From: a virus | DNA: 64,000 bases | Reading direction: 5' to 3' (one strand) | IMG/VR virus record: IMGVR_UViG_3300017605_000706 | Coordinates: 1-64,000 of that record | Shown: positions 40,179 through 49,488 of the stretch, piece by piece | Layout: each line of letters starts with the position of its first letter | Numbering within the stretch: the first letter of the stretch is position 1 | The notes under the pieces: model-generated | What the model saw: the letters and a program-made list of their open reading frames with translations, nothing else | What the model was told of the DNA's origin: nothing | Databases searched by the model: none | Program-made: the position numbers and the translations under genes

Positions 40179-41237
40179 TCATTGACGCAGAATCTCGGCA
40201 ATTCGTGAACCGGCTCCACCGTCGCCGAACCGCCCACGCGACTTCCGGCGGCACCTGATCGCGACAGGGACCATTCGTAGTAGTTCATCGATCTGATCGC
40301 CTATCAGCCGGCAAGCGCTGTCCAGCGCTTCGGGGCGCTCAGTCTCACGCCGCAGGATCAGGCACGGCTTCTCGGCGTCCGCCGCTTCTTCGATGAGGCC
40401 CCCTGAGTCCGTAATGACCAAGCTCGACCAGTCTACAAGCTGCGCCATCGCCGTGTGCTCGAGAGGGCCAGGCAAAACAACATGGGGCGGCAAGACAGCC
40501 TCTTGCATCATGGCTTTGAGCTTGGGGTTGGCGTGCGCGGGCCAAACGGCCAAGTAGTCCTTCGGCAAGCTGGCGATCAAAGACACGAGCTTGGGCATGA
40601 TGCTGTCCCACGCCTCGCGTCGGTGGCACGTAATCAAGATGATCGGCTTGCCCGCAGCCCGCTCGACGATGTCCGAGACGATCGACGGCGTCGTGTGCTC
40701 AAGAGCCGATCGGAACGCGTCGATACCCGTGTTGCCGGTGACGTGAATCTCACCCTCAACCTGTTCCCGACGAAGGTTCCGCGCTGCCGCCTGCGTGGGC
40801 GCGAAGTGCAGTGTGGCGATCTTCGAGATCGCGCGGCGGTTCATCTCTTCAGGAAACGGGCTAAACACCGTCGGCGAGCGCAAGCCGGCTTCGATGTGCG
40901 CCACGCGTGTCCCGCTCAAGAACGCGGCCTGAGCGCCTGCGAATGCCGTGGCGGTATCGCCTTGCACCACGGCGTACGCATACTCCCCCCAGCCTACCCT
41001 ACCCGATCCCAACTCCTTGATAGCATTACCGACGAACTCCGTCAAGCTTCCTGTTGTACGATCGACTTCGATCCACTGATCAGGGATCAGGCCCTGCTCG
41101 CGGAGATGGCTAGTCAACAGCTCGCGGTGTTGCGTAACAGCGATCAGATGACATGACTTGCCGAGCGCACGAACGGTACTGGCGACCTTCATGCATTCCG
41201 GTCTAGTGCCTATGATGACAGCCCCCCGGCGCGTCAC
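40179..41237 (-). CDS. wecB: UDP-GlcNAc 2-epimerase (WecB type)
   Basis: Interconverts UDP-GlcNAc and UDP-ManNAc. Motifs in order: IIGTRPECMK, VVQGDTATAF, HIEAGLRSP, FPEEMNRR, HVTGNTGID, ITCHRREAW, SLVITDSGGLIEEA, LILRRETERPE. 352 aa, typical length. GTG start. Begins the viral sugar island; with the dehydrogenase at 44673 it would make UDP-ManNAcA, an O-antigen and capsule sugar. Confidence 0.9.
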   Translation of the reverse strand: MTRRGAVIIGTRPECMKVASTVRALGKSCHLIAVTQHRELLTSHLREQGLIPDQWIEVDRTTGSLTEFVGNAIKELGSGRVGWGEYAYAVVQGDTATAFAGAQAAFLSGTRVAHIEAGLRSPTVFSPFPEEMNRRAISKIATLHFAPTQAAARNLRREQVEGEIHVTGNTGIDAFRSALEHTTPSIVSDIVERAAGKPIILITCHRREAWDSIMPKLVSLIASLPKDYLAVWPAHANPKLKAMMQEAVLPPHVVLPGPLEHTAMAQLVDWSSLVITDSGGLIEEAADAEKPCLILRRETERPEALDSACRLIGDQIDELLRMVPVAIRCRRKSRGRFGDGGAGSRIAEILRQ

Positions 41238-41298
41238 ACCTTGATGCTAACACAGTTGACGGGCAGGTTCGACCTATAGCAGGCTAGGCGGAGTTCTG

Positions 41299-42879
41299 AT
41301 GACAAGACCTTTGGTTTGCGGGTTCCTGAAAGCGCGTAACGAAATTCTGAGGGGTAACCTCCACCGTTGCATAGAGAACCTGTCTAAGTACGTAGACACG
41401 ATCGTTGCGTGCGACGACGGCAGCACCGACGGTACACGTGAGTACCTTCAAAGCGTCATTCCAAAAGATCAGCTGCTCTTGATCGATCCCGGTGATCAGG
41501 ACTTTCGTAAAGAGCTGGCTGTCAAGAATCAGATGCTTGATATGGTCAGACGGATCAACCCGGTGTTCGTCTTCTGGGCAGACACCGACGAGACCGTCGA
41601 CGAAAGCCAAATCCACCTGATCCGGCCTTTCCTGCTTGCGCAGAAAGACAAGCACGAGGTTCACGCCTGGCGCTCTCACTACCTACAGCTGTGGCGCAAC
41701 AAAGAGTACTGCCGCACCGACGACGGATTTGGGGACGGGCGCTTCGTCAAAGTATGGCGGTGGCAGCCGGGACTTAGCTTCAGAATCATTGATGGCACTC
41801 ACCACCAGCAGTTTCCCCAGCAGATCGACCTCACGAAAGTCGAAGACACGCCTTGGAAAGTCATCCACTGGGGCAACTACGGGGTGAGCCTTCGCTGGAA
41901 AGCTATTCAGTACTACGGCGGTCTCGGTGGCGTTGAGCGTCACATGAACTTCGAGGATGCGACTTACGAGTCGACGGACAAGCTTCTCGGCAAGCCGGTA
42001 TCAGCGCCGCTGGCGCCCAAGCCGGTCCCGTACACGCCTCGTGAGAAGCGCGTCATTCTTGACATGAAGAACCTGAAGAATCTGCCTTCATGGTTCACAG
42101 TGGTTATTCCTACGTTCAATCGTGCTGCGTTTCTGCCTGAGACGCTCAACTCGCTCCTACGTCAGACGTACCAGAATTGGGTAGCTGTCGTCCTCGATGA
42201 CGGCTCGACGGACAACACGTACGATTTGATGCAGAAAGCGATGGAACGCGACCCGCGTATCTTCTACTGTCGCTACGACAAGCTCGGCGCAGTCGCCATG
42301 AATGAGCGCGGCGGTGACATGGCAAGTGAGTTCACTGAGTACTGGACGCGCCTTGGCAGTGATGACACGTTCGAGCCTCACAAACTGCGCATGGACGCGG
42401 CTGCGATGAGCCTCGGGCACGATCTTGTCTATGGGTCGTACCGTGTACACAGAGACGGCGCGCTCGCGGAGATCTGCAACCTGCCCGAGGACAAGACAGC
42501 GCTTCGGGACCGCTTTGCCGCTGGCGGTTTCGCGGTCTCGTGGGCTAATATTGCGTGCACGTCAAAGCTGCTACGTAAAGTCAAGAAGCACTACGGTTCG
42601 TATTGCGACGCGCGCCTACGTAACATGGAAGACTTCCTGGTCAACTACAGGCTCACGCGCTTTGCGAAGCCGGTCTGGCGTGGCATCTACAAAGACACCG
42701 TCATCATCGACCCTGGCGTGCCCATGATCGAACAGATGAGCGCGGATCGTGACAACATCAAGCATGACGCCATGTGGCGCGTGAACCCGGTTGGCGCGTC
42801 ATCGGACACTCAGACAACTGCAAACGAAGACGTTCTCACTCGAGAGCTGATCGCCGAGGACATCAAGAAATGGATCTGA
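41299..42879 (+). CDS. Two-domain family 2 glycosyltransferase (526 aa)
   Basis: Two GT-A domains in one chain. Domain 1 (about 1-190): VCGFLKARNE, CDDGSTDGTRE and FWADTDETVD as the DxD-type metal site. Domain 2 (about 260-500): FTVVIPTFNRAAFLPETLNS, LDDGSTDNTYD, RLGSDDTFEP. Perfect GGAG 5 bases upstream of ATG. Transfers sugars from nucleotide donors; its place between wecB and the dehydrogenase suggests it uses sugars made by this island. Confidence 0.88.
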   Translation: MTRPLVCGFLKARNEILRGNLHRCIENLSKYVDTIVACDDGSTDGTREYLQSVIPKDQLLLIDPGDQDFRKELAVKNQMLDMVRRINPVFVFWADTDETVDESQIHLIRPFLLAQKDKHEVHAWRSHYLQLWRNKEYCRTDDGFGDGRFVKVWRWQPGLSFRIIDGTHHQQFPQQIDLTKVEDTPWKVIHWGNYGVSLRWKAIQYYGGLGGVERHMNFEDATYESTDKLLGKPVSAPLAPKPVPYTPREKRVILDMKNLKNLPSWFTVVIPTFNRAAFLPETLNSLLRQTYQNWVAVVLDDGSTDNTYDLMQKAMERDPRIFYCRYDKLGAVAMNERGGDMASEFTEYWTRLGSDDTFEPHKLRMDAAAMSLGHDLVYGSYRVHRDGALAEICNLPEDKTALRDRFAAGGFAVSWANIACTSKLLRKVKKHYGSYCDARLRNMEDFLVNYRLTRFAKPVWRGIYKDTVIIDPGVPMIEQMSADRDNIKHDAMWRVNPVGASSDTQTTANEDVLTRELIAEDIKKWI

Positions 42880-43526
42880 TCAAGGCCCGGGAATTCTGGA
42901 CGTGCGCGGCCGGCTTCCCTGTAGATAAAGAAGCAATTTATCCCCAGCACAGGATCGCTCAGCAGTTCGACGATATCGTTGCTAAGAGCGTCCTCGAATA
43001 CGGCTGTGGCGGAGGCTCTGATACGCTGAGCTTCCTGCGCCGCGGCAACCGCGTGTACTACGCGGACATCGTACCGGGCAACGTTCAGACAACGTCGTCG
43101 CGTGTGGCCGATGCAGGCTTCGCGTCGATGGCTCGGCCGATTACGCTTGCTGCGTCGGACGCGATCCCGCTCAAGGATGCGTCGATCGACGTTGTCTCGA
43201 GCCATGGCGTAATTCACCACATTGAAGAGCCGTTCGCAGTCCTGCTCGAGTTCCATCGGATCCTGAAGCCTGGCGGTTTGATCTACGTCATGTTGTACAG
43301 TGAAAAGCTGCGCGCGGATCTTGATCCTGAGGTCAAGAAGCGGACTGACAGAGGCGCGTCCGAAGGTCGCGCGTTCGGCGAAGCTACCGACGGTGACGGC
43401 TGTCCGTACGCAAGGCCGTACACTGAATCAGAGGGCCGCGATCTGCTCACGAACGCAGGCTTCACCGTCACGAGTACGTATGAATATCTCGACGGCAAGT
43501 TCAGGACTTTCAGGGGAGTCAAGTGA
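42870..43526 (+). CDS. SAM-dependent methyltransferase A (218 aa)
   Basis: Class I methyltransferase. ATG 42870 overlaps the glycosyltransferase stop. Motif I VLEYGCGGGSDTL, acidic motif VYYADIVP, motif III-like DASIDVVSSHGVIHHIE, then LEFHRILKPGG. Likely methylates a sugar or lipid carrier in the same pathway. The C-terminus is beta-rich. Confidence 0.82.
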   Translation: MDLIKAREFWTCAAGFPVDKEAIYPQHRIAQQFDDIVAKSVLEYGCGGGSDTLSFLRRGNRVYYADIVPGNVQTTSSRVADAGFASMARPITLAASDAIPLKDASIDVVSSHGVIHHIEEPFAVLLEFHRILKPGGLIYVMLYSEKLRADLDPEVKKRTDRGASEGRAFGEATDGDGCPYARPYTESEGRDLLTNAGFTVTSTYEYLDGKFRTFRGVK

Positions 43527-43708
43527 TCTTTGCGAAGTCGGATAAACTGGAAACGTGCACGTGCTTTTGCCACATTCCAGAAGGCAAGCAGTGGCGGCTA
43601 CACTGCTTCGGCCCGTGCTGTGATCAGCCTGATCAAAGCGCGCCCGATCCTATGATTGCAGGGCAAATCAAGGCTGAACATGACCGCGTTCTAATGGGAG
43701 TCAAGTAA
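43523..43708 (+). CDS. Small Cys-rich protein (61 aa)
   Basis: GTG start overlaps the previous stop. Cys/His-rich CTCFCHIPEGKQWRLHCFGP with a CC pair; likely binds a zinc or iron centre. No recognised family. Confidence 0.6.
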   Translation: MIFAKSDKLETCTCFCHIPEGKQWRLHCFGPCCDQPDQSAPDPMIAGQIKAEHDRVLMGVK

Positions 43709-43936
43709 ATGGCGAGTCGTAAAAAAGTCACGATCGACGTTTTGTCTAACGGTTTCGTCGTAGACTACATAGGTTCTTCTAGTATCGCGCATCCACGCGT
43801 CATCAAGACGTTCGAGGAACTCGCCACTGAGTTGTGGTCGCTTCTAGGCGAAGCACACAACGTCGGCGATAGGGCCGACTTGATCGTCACGCGAAGCGGC
43901 GTAACGACGTCTGCTGACAAGATCAGGAAGCACTGA
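43709..43936 (+). CDS. Small hypothetical protein (75 aa)
   Basis: Starts MASRKKVTIDVLSNGFVVDY; short beta hairpin then helix. No recognised family; sits within the island's run of small genes. Confidence 0.6.
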   Translation: MASRKKVTIDVLSNGFVVDYIGSSSIAHPRVIKTFEELATELWSLLGEAHNVGDRADLIVTRSGVTTSADKIRKH

Positions 43937-43941
43937 CAGCG

Positions 43942-44136
43942 ATGATCTTCGAGCGAAGAACAGACGATGTCGACTTGAGAAAGCAGCCATGCTGCTGCTG
44001 TGTCTGCAAAGAAGTGTCGTTGTGCACGCCGTCCAACGACTTCTATACGACGCCGATCACGGGCGATTTTCTCGTCTGTGAGCGGTGCTTTTGGGCCAAT
44101 CGGCATCAAGACGTGGAGATGACCAAGTGCCGCTAA
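43942..44136 (+). CDS. Small zinc-type protein (64 aa)
   Basis: CCCCVCKEVSLC and CERCFWANRH form a treble-Cys zinc-binding pattern. Ends inside the next gene. Function unknown. Confidence 0.6.
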   Translation: MIFERRTDDVDLRKQPCCCCVCKEVSLCTPSNDFYTTPITGDFLVCERCFWANRHQDVEMTKCR

Positions 44137-44672
44137 CGTCACCGCACTTCAGCGACAAGATCGAAGATTGGTTGCGCATCGTCCAGGCTGGCGGCGAGGC
44201 GCTGTTCACGGACAAAGACGTGCTGGATCTCGGGCCGTCCTACGGTATCGACACGTACATGTTCGCGCCCAAGTGCCGTAGCTACACCGTCGTCGAGACG
44301 GCGCCTGACGTCCTCGAGCATCTCGCCAAGCTTCAATCCGTCGTCAACTTCAACGTCGTCGTGCACAACCTCCAACGCACGCTGCCGTTCTCCGACGCCA
44401 GCTTCGACCTCGTCATGGACCTGGGTACGCTCGACAACGTCTTGGGCGGTGTCCTGCCATACCAAGAGTGCATGCGCGTCCTGCGCCCTGGAGGCCTGTT
44501 CCTCTGCGCGTTCGCGAACCAGGAAGTCTTGGGAACGCGCTTTTCGGAGTGTGGCGACGAAGAGCGCCGTACGTACCACGAGCTTGTTGCGCTACTGACC
44601 GACGCGGGCGCCAAAGACGTCGTCGGTGCGCGAGTCATGCAGGCTCGTGCGGGCCTGATTGCGAGGAAGTAG
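44127..44672 (+). CDS. SAM-dependent methyltransferase B (181 aa)
   Basis: GTG 44127 has GGAG 8 bases upstream and overlaps the previous stop; a longer frame is unsupported. Motif I VLDLGPSYGIDTY, YTVVETAP, DASFDLVMDLGTLDNVL, MRVLRPGGLF. Smaller than methyltransferase A, and lacks a C-terminal extension. Likely sugar or lipid methylation. Confidence 0.78.
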   Translation: MPLTSPHFSDKIEDWLRIVQAGGEALFTDKDVLDLGPSYGIDTYMFAPKCRSYTVVETAPDVLEHLAKLQSVVNFNVVVHNLQRTLPFSDASFDLVMDLGTLDNVLGGVLPYQECMRVLRPGGLFLCAFANQEVLGTRFSECGDEERRTYHELVALLTDAGAKDVVGARVMQARAGLIARK

Positions 44673-45974
44673 ATGACTAGCTACGATTTGGCCGTTCATT
44701 CCGGCGGATACGTCGGTCTCACGTGCGCGATCCATTTCGCAAAGGCAGGTAAGCGCGTCATCTGCTACGATCCCGATAGCCGTGTCGTTGACGGCATCAA
44801 CTCAGGACAGCCGAAGGCCGGCGAATTCCTGGGTTACCTCGGCAATACGTACCCGCGCGAGAACCTGATTGCCACGAGCACCTTCGAAGAGACTCTAAGC
44901 TGCGACGTTCATATCCTGGCCGTCCCCAGTGAAAAAGATGACGAGCCTTGGATGTTGATTGTTGAGGGCTGCCTCAGCATGATCGCGCGTGAGCGCGCTG
45001 GTAAGAAGACGCTTGTCATCATCGAGAGCACGCTTCAGCCGGGCGCCGTTGACGGCTTTATCAGGGCCAACTCGAGCCTGATCTCGGACACGCTCGAGAT
45101 CGCTGTCTGTCCAAGGCGCGACTGGTTCGCTGATTCTAATAAGAATCTCAGTAGCTTACCTCGCGTCGTCGGCGGCTACACGCCAAGTGCGACTGATTGG
45201 GCATGCGAAGTCCTGTCGACCGTCACGCCGCCCGAGAAGCTCATGAAGACGAGCTATCGAACTGCCGAAGTCACTAAGGCGCTAGAGAACGCGCTCTTCC
45301 ACGCGCCCATCGCGTTGTGCCACAGCCTTGCGCTAGCCTACCCCGAGCTGGATATCGCCGAAGCGGCGCGCCTCGCAGCGACGCACTGGCGCTTCGAGAG
45401 CTTCGGCGGTCTGCACCTGAACTTGGGCACCTCTGGAAGATGTGTGCCAATCGGCTCGAAATATTTGCGCGACGGCGCAGGTGATCAGATTGTCGATCTG
45501 CTCGATTCTGTCCTCGATACCGAAGACGAGATGCCCGAGGCCGTCGCCCAGGCGATCACGCGGCGTATAGGGCCTGACGCGCGCGTATTGATCCTCGGTG
45601 TCGCGTATCGGCCTGGGTTCCGGGACGCCGGCATGTCGGGCGGGCTACGCGTAGCCCGCGCGTTCATGAGCCCCGTCAAGATTGACTTCGCCGATCCCGT
45701 CTTCGCCAATTACGAGATCTGCGACTTAGCGCGCAAGTACGGCCTTCAGAACTTCGAAATCGTCGACGTGGGTGAACTGCACGAAGAGCGTTTGGCGACG
45801 TATGCCGCTGTCATCTTGGCCACACCGCACGCGCAGTTTGCGAACCTGCCTGAGCGCTTCACGCGACTAGGCCAAGTGCTGTTCGACGCGCGCGGCGCGT
45901 GGCTATCCCAGAGACAAACGTTCCAAGATCGTAGTATACTGTACTTGAACGTTGGCTCACCGGGATGGCGTTGA
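44673..45974 (+). CDS. UDP-sugar 6-dehydrogenase (UDP-Glc or UDP-ManNAc DH family)
   Basis: Oxidises a nucleotide sugar to the uronic acid. N-terminal Rossmann GGYVGLTCAIHFAKAGKRVI then ESTLQPGAVDGF, KALENALFHAPIALCHSLA, and catalytic Cys in GTSGRCVPIGSKYL (GxxxxCxP pattern). Second Rossmann RVLILGVAYRPGFRDA. Of family length (433 aa). With WecB upstream, UDP-ManNAc to UDP-ManNAcA is the most economical reading; UDP-glucose remains possible. Confidence 0.85.
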   Translation: MTSYDLAVHSGGYVGLTCAIHFAKAGKRVICYDPDSRVVDGINSGQPKAGEFLGYLGNTYPRENLIATSTFEETLSCDVHILAVPSEKDDEPWMLIVEGCLSMIARERAGKKTLVIIESTLQPGAVDGFIRANSSLISDTLEIAVCPRRDWFADSNKNLSSLPRVVGGYTPSATDWACEVLSTVTPPEKLMKTSYRTAEVTKALENALFHAPIALCHSLALAYPELDIAEAARLAATHWRFESFGGLHLNLGTSGRCVPIGSKYLRDGAGDQIVDLLDSVLDTEDEMPEAVAQAITRRIGPDARVLILGVAYRPGFRDAGMSGGLRVARAFMSPVKIDFADPVFANYEICDLARKYGLQNFEIVDVGELHEERLATYAAVILATPHAQFANLPERFTRLGQVLFDARGAWLSQRQTFQDRSILYLNVGSPGWR

Positions 45975-45977
45975 GAT

Positions 45978-46358
45978 ATGGCTAACCGCCCAGGAATCAC
46001 CGAAGCGAGCCAGCGCGCGCAGGAACGCGTACGCGCGACAGTGACCACACCTCGGAGTAGCATGGCTAAAGATTACGTATTCGACGCAGCTCGTTTTGCA
46101 GGCGAGCGTTCTGACCCAGACACGCATACGTACCTCGTCGAAATTCATCAAGCAGGCGAGACTGTGTTCACCAACCGTGTCGACGCCCTCAGCGTCGAAG
46201 GCGCGCTAAGCGCAACGCGCCAGCGCCTCGACAGCTTGTCGCTCGAAGACCGCAAGAGACTCGTCGGCGACGCGCCGTACGAGATCCAAATCTCTCGCCG
46301 ATTCAAAATCGTTCCCAAAGTCGTCCATATCGTCGTAGATACCGAGGAAGTGACCTGA
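45978..46358 (+). CDS. Hypothetical protein (126 aa)
   Basis: ATG 45978 with an alternative ATG 46062 that has GGAG four bases upstream; the true start is uncertain. Beta-rich middle (YLVEIHQAGETVFTNRVDAL) and helical part. Ends overlapping the epimerase gene (TGATG). Confidence 0.6.
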   Translation: MANRPGITEASQRAQERVRATVTTPRSSMAKDYVFDAARFAGERSDPDTHTYLVEIHQAGETVFTNRVDALSVEGALSATRQRLDSLSLEDRKRLVGDAPYEIQISRRFKIVPKVVHIVVDTEEVT

Positions 46359-47419
46359 TGTCGTCGAGCGGTTGTAGCACAAAGCGCCCCAGTTCTGCCG
46401 CGTTGGCCCCAACCAAGCTGCGCCTCGTAGTTACAGGGGCAAAAGGCTTTGTGGGATCGATCCTGTCGCTACGCGCTGTCGAGCGCGGTCATAGCGTTCT
46501 CGCGCTCGATAACGAGTCGCGAGGCCTGAACCCGATCGGTGCCAAGATAGGCGACTCGTACCAGAAATTCGACTGCATGCAGGGTATCGCAGAGGCGGTC
46601 AAGACACGCGGCTGGGATCGCATCGACGCTGTCGTGCACCTGGCCGCTGCGACTGGCAGCCTTGAACGCCCTCTCGATGAGCTGCTCGAGTTCAACGTCG
46701 GCATGACCCAGCACGTCTACACTGACGCGCTCGCGCTCGGCGCCAAGACGTTCCTGTGGCCGACGACAAGCCTCGCGCTAGGCGTACCCGATAGCCCCTA
46801 CGTAGAGTCCAAGGAGCAAGCACTCCGCTGGCTGCTCCAAGTAGACAAGCAGGCGCGCATCTCACAGCCCGTGCGCTTCTTCAACATGACTGGCGCATAC
46901 AAAGGCCTGACCGAGCGCCGGCTCAATGAAGTGCACATCCTACCCGTGATGCTACAGAAGTATCAGGCACGCGAGCAGTTCGTCGTCAACGGTGGCGACT
47001 ACGCGACTGTAGATGGTAGCCCCAGCCGAGACTTCACGAACATCGTCGACGCCGTCGACACGCTGCTAGACATCGCTGAGAACCGCGCTCGAGGTAAAGT
47101 TGATCAGCCTCGCGCCAAGGACGAAGCCGTCTGGCTGGGTACCGGCCAGAGTACGACGGTCCTCGAGCTGATCAAGATGTTCGATCAGTGGGTAGGCGCG
47201 CTTGACTACAAGATCGGCCCACGGCGCGCGTTCGACTGCGGGTCTCTGATTGTCGAGCCTACGCAGGCCTCGCAGTTCAAGGCCATGCGAGGCGGCCTCG
47301 TACCCGTGCGCATCTCGGTGCGCGATGAGCTAATGGCGCTCATGGAAGACCCCGCAGCGGTCGCAGCTGAAGAGCCTGTCACAGAGACGGTCTTAAATCG
47401 AGTTGTGGAGACAGACTGA
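46358..47419 (+). CDS. NAD-dependent epimerase/dehydratase, extended SDR (353 aa)
   Basis: Extended short-chain dehydrogenase. VVTGAKGFVGSIL is the NAD loop, DAVVHLAAATG a second signature, and YVESKEQAL contains the YxxxK catalytic pair. C-terminal half matches GalE/dTDP-glucose dehydratase-type sugar binding. Completes a minimal sugar-nucleotide set (epimerase, dehydrogenase, epimerase/dehydratase). Substrate unknown. Confidence 0.82.
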   Translation: MSSSGCSTKRPSSAALAPTKLRLVVTGAKGFVGSILSLRAVERGHSVLALDNESRGLNPIGAKIGDSYQKFDCMQGIAEAVKTRGWDRIDAVVHLAAATGSLERPLDELLEFNVGMTQHVYTDALALGAKTFLWPTTSLALGVPDSPYVESKEQALRWLLQVDKQARISQPVRFFNMTGAYKGLTERRLNEVHILPVMLQKYQAREQFVVNGGDYATVDGSPSRDFTNIVDAVDTLLDIAENRARGKVDQPRAKDEAVWLGTGQSTTVLELIKMFDQWVGALDYKIGPRRAFDCGSLIVEPTQASQFKAMRGGLVPVRISVRDELMALMEDPAAVAAEEPVTETVLNRVVETD

Positions 47420-47422
47420 AAA

Positions 47423-47605
47423 ATGAAGATAGAGCAGATCAACAAGCTAGTGCGTAACCAGATCATCTACCATATTCAAGAAGATCTAAATGGTGGAGAA
47501 GGCCTCATGAAAGAGGTGTGGGAGGCGCTTGAAACGGACGCTGATTTTGGCGCAGCCCATACGGAAATGAAGCGTATTATCGAGGCGATCAAGACACTGA
47601 AATGA
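47423..47605 (+). CDS. Small tandem paralogue 1 (60 aa)
   Basis: Product MKIEQINKLVRNQIIYHIQE plus helices; shares LVRxQII, LMKxVWxALExDAxF, and II..I…K with the next gene. A very recent tandem duplication of about 60 residues. Helical, acidic; function unknown. Confidence 0.65.
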   Translation: MKIEQINKLVRNQIIYHIQEDLNGGEGLMKEVWEALETDADFGAAHTEMKRIIEAIKTLK

Positions 47606-47787
47606 CTCAGCAAGACGTCCGCAAGCTTGTCCGCCAGCAGATCATTGCCGCGATCAAGTACGATCTTGACACACGCGGCGATCTGCTTATGAAAGACGTC
47701 TGGGCGGCTCTCGAGGACGACGCCCAATTCGCGACAGCTCATGACGAGCTGCGCGCTATTATCGCCCGGATAGGCCCTAGTAAGTAA
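47602..47787 (+). CDS. Small tandem paralogue 2 (61 aa)
   Basis: ATGA overlap with paralogue 1. Same pattern (LVRQQIIAAIKYDL then LMKDVWAALEDDAQFATAHD). Function unknown. Confidence 0.65.
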   Translation: MTQQDVRKLVRQQIIAAIKYDLDTRGDLLMKDVWAALEDDAQFATAHDELRAIIARIGPSK

Positions 47788-47788
47788 A

Positions 47789-48505
47789 CTAGTCCTGCGT
47801 CATCAGGTTGTAGTGCGCTAGCAGCTGCGCAGCCGTCAACTCGTAGTTGTACAGCGCGACTTTGCCAACGCCGCCCTCGAAGAAGCTAGCGAAGTTTCGC
47901 GTTCCGATGCGAAACGGAGCGTCGTTGGCGACGGGTACGATCGCCAGATCACTTAGGGAGTCTTGGTCCCTGAAGACGCCGTTCTTGAAGATCTTCGTGT
48001 ATCCCGTTGGATACGCGCCACTGACGCTGACTGTGTTGACGACGAACGCGGCATGAATCCACTGGCCTGCCGTGACGGGATCTTGAAAGAACGACCCAAT
48101 GCCAAACCCGCCAGCGGGGTTGTAGCATTCACCTAGAATACGGTTTTCGCGGCCTTCTGTGTTGTTCAGGCCGTACATGCGCATGACGTATTCGTGCTTG
48201 CCCGGCGTCCCCTTGCCGAGCCAGTTTACGTACCCTGTACCGTCTTCGTCCAAAAAGGTCAGTACGTCTGGGCGCATCCACGCTTCAATCGTGAGCACGC
48301 CCGTTGTTGGGATAGACATCGTCGCGGTAGATGGGTACTCGACGTAGCAAGTTTGGCCACCGGACGGAAACAGCCATGCGAGGTCCCCGTTAGGGACCGC
48401 TGTATACCCGACAGCCGGCGACGTCCAGCCACCTGTCTCGGGGATCATGTAGTGCACGGGCCCGTCATTCAGGATGGCTAGGTCGTACAAGCTGCTAGGC
48501 GGCAT
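47789..48505 (-). CDS. LamG-type lectin-like protein A (238 aa)
   Basis: Concanavalin A-like LamG fold. Typical strands: MSIPTTGVLTIEAWMRPD, YPTGYTKIFKNG, NDAPFRIGTRNFASFF and the closing VGKVALYNYELTAAQLLAHY. Starts MPPSSLYDLAILND. No signal peptide. Nearly full-length paralogue of the next gene. Probably a receptor-binding or spike domain of the virion. Confidence 0.82.
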   Translation of the reverse strand: MPPSSLYDLAILNDGPVHYMIPETGGWTSPAVGYTAVPNGDLAWLFPSGGQTCYVEYPSTATMSIPTTGVLTIEAWMRPDVLTFLDEDGTGYVNWLGKGTPGKHEYVMRMYGLNNTEGRENRILGECYNPAGGFGIGSFFQDPVTAGQWIHAAFVVNTVSVSGAYPTGYTKIFKNGVFRDQDSLSDLAIVPVANDAPFRIGTRNFASFFEGGVGKVALYNYELTAAQLLAHYNLMTQD

Positions 48506-48506
48506 A

Positions 48507-49226
48507 TTAGCAGCCGCCTTGCGTCATCGTTGTGTAATGCGACGCCAGCTGCGACGTGGTCAATTCGTAGTTGTAGAGAGCGACTTTGCCGATCGCACCC
48601 TCGAAGAAGGACGCGAAGTCACGCGTGCCGATTCTGAATGGCGCGTTGTTGGCTGTAGGCACGATGTTGAGCGCACTCAGCGAATCCGTGTCGCGCAGGA
48701 CGCCGTTCTTGAAGATCCGCGTGTACCCCGTCGGGTACGCGACGCTCGTGTCGACCGTGTTGATCGTCAATGCGTAGTGAATCCATTCGAAAGGTGTCAC
48801 GGCGTCTTGGAAATACGACCCGACGCCCAAGCCGCCGGCTGCATTGAAACAGTAGCCGGAGATCCGATTGTCTCGGCCCTCACTGTTGCCCTGTCCGTAC
48901 ATGCGACAGGTATACTCTTGCTTGCCGGAGACACCTTTGCCCATCCAGTGGACGTACCCGGTGCCCTCTTCGTGTGTGAAGACGTTGACGTCGGGGCGCA
49001 TCCACGCCTCGATCGTCAAGATGCCCGTCGATGGTACCGACATCGTCGGCATGGACGCGTACTCGACGTAGTACTTGTGGCCAACTGGGAACCACCACGC
49101 CGTGTCGCAGTTGGGCATCTCAGCGAAGCCGACGGCAGGAGACATGCCGCCGCTGATTTCAGGCGTCATGTAGTGGACAGGATTGTCGCCTAGAATTGCG
49201 ATGTCGTAGAGACTGCTTGGCGGCAT
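48507..49226 (-). CDS. LamG-type lectin-like protein B (239 aa)
   Basis: ATG 49226 gives the same MPPSSLYDIAILGDN start as protein A. Shares nearly all strands: TIEAWMRPDVNVFTHEEGTG, TRIFKNG, NAPFRIGTRDFASFF, IGKVALYNYELT. Divergence concentrates in loops, where ligand contacts are expected, so two receptor specificities are possible. Confidence 0.82.
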   Translation of the reverse strand: MPPSSLYDIAILGDNPVHYMTPEISGGMSPAVGFAEMPNCDTAWWFPVGHKYYVEYASMPTMSVPSTGILTIEAWMRPDVNVFTHEEGTGYVHWMGKGVSGKQEYTCRMYGQGNSEGRDNRISGYCFNAAGGLGVGSYFQDAVTPFEWIHYALTINTVDTSVAYPTGYTRIFKNGVLRDTDSLSALNIVPTANNAPFRIGTRDFASFFEGAIGKVALYNYELTTSQLASHYTTMTQGGC

Positions 49227-49231
49227 GGCTT

Positions 49232-49459
49232 TTAGCACTTCTTTCTGAGCTGAACGCCCGGCTCGTACCAATCGCTGCAGAACGAGTCTGGCTCACACGG
49301 AATGAGTGGCGTACCCGCCCACTGCTGATAGTAGGCGTTTGTGCACGATCCGTAGCGACCGCCGACAGGCGCATAGAATCTACAGTTGGCGCAGCAAGAG
49401 CCGCCCTTGGGGACTTGTAGTCCAGGCTGGTGATTGCGAGGGAGCGCGAACTTACCCAT
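49232..49459 (-). CDS. HiPIP-like Cys-rich phage protein (75 aa)
   Basis: Cys spacing CCANCRFY…CTNAYY…CSDWYEP resembles small HiPIP-like or Fe-S proteins found in phages. Located upstream of the LamG genes on the same strand. Function unknown. Confidence 0.68.
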   Translation of the reverse strand: MGKFALPRNHQPGLQVPKGGSCCANCRFYAPVGGRYGSCTNAYYQQWAGTPLIPCEPDSFCSDWYEPGVQLRKKC

Positions 49460-49488
49460 TAGCCTGTAGCCATGCTATCATACTAGCT

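Noticed and set aside
40455-41156. Long open frame opposite wecB
   Set aside because: It is antisense to a clear UDP-GlcNAc 2-epimerase with all family motifs; such shadows are expected at this GC and codon bias.
48474-49193. Long plus-strand frame opposite the LamG genes
   Set aside because: Antisense to two clear paralogues; no start signal or family pattern.
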